This document shows, in pieces, positions 13,439-13,460 of a stretch of 13,460 bases of DNA. This DNA comes from Prevotella sp. UBA3837 (GTDB lineage Bacteria > Bacteroidota > Bacteroidia > Bacteroidales > Bacteroidaceae): positions 1-13,460 of the forward strand of contig DGHX01000031.1 of NCBI GenBank assembly GCA_002392835.1. The letters are read 5' to 3'. The number at the start of each line of letters is the position of its first letter. Position 1 is the first letter of the stretch. The notes beneath the pieces are model-generated. The model saw only the letters and a program-made list of their open reading frames with translations. It was not told where the DNA came from and did no database searches. The position numbers and the translations under genes were made by a program.

Positions 13439-13460
13439 ACTGACCCCACCCCCGGCCCCT
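13439..13460 (-). repeat. GC-rich dispersed repeat, second copy, cut by the window edge
   Basis: ACTGACCCCACCCC (13439-13452) is the exact reverse complement of 7011-7024, followed by more C-rich sequence up to the window end. The two copies lie in opposite orientation 6.4 kb apart. The full length of the element cannot be judged because the window stops inside it. Confidence 0.65.

Overview
The window comes from a Bacteroidales bacterium, most likely a GC-rich member of the Prevotellaceae. The reasons are a SusC/SusD pair, a BACON-domain lipoprotein, a TAnnTTTG-type promoter, no strong Shine-Dalgarno sites, and GC-rich genes separated by short AT-rich spacers. Every gene I can support is on the + strand. 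The species is not identifiable by eye. No gene-free stretch exceeds 300 bases; the longest (3141-3413) holds nested inverted repeats.

Region 1 (1-9385) is a polysaccharide utilization locus, cut at its 5' end. In order it has the C-terminal half of a SusC-like TonB-dependent transporter, a SusD-like lipoprotein, an 819-aa surface glycan-binding lipoprotein with three C-terminal binding modules, a GH16 endo-glucanase lipoprotein with a BACON domain, and an exported GH3 beta-glucosidase. This set and order match known beta-1,3-glucan (laminarin-type) loci of gut Bacteroidales. The likely flow is surface capture by SusD and the binding protein, endo-cleavage by GH16, import through SusC, and release of glucose by GH3 in the periplasm. 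The missing 5' part would hold the SusC plug and perhaps a regulator.

Region 2 (9386-10258) is a two-gene cassette: a zeta-toxin-type P-loop kinase behind a good Bacteroidales promoter almost touching its start codon, and an overlapping 57-aa protein that looks like an antitoxin partner.

Region 3 (10259-13374) is housekeeping: dUTPase (dut), an exported TPR protein, and a DUF4292 lipoprotein joined to it by an ATGA overlap.

The most unusual feature cuts across all regions. Short tandem repeats with a 7-bp period occur at six main places, with at least five different unit sequences. Two copies encode the hydrophobic core of signal peptides (binding protein and GH3), one sits in frame inside the GH3 enzyme, one encodes the start of the mature TPR protein, and others flank genes. 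I also see a GC-rich dispersed element in two copies of opposite orientation (near 7011 and at the right edge) and a recent in-gene duplication of a binding module.
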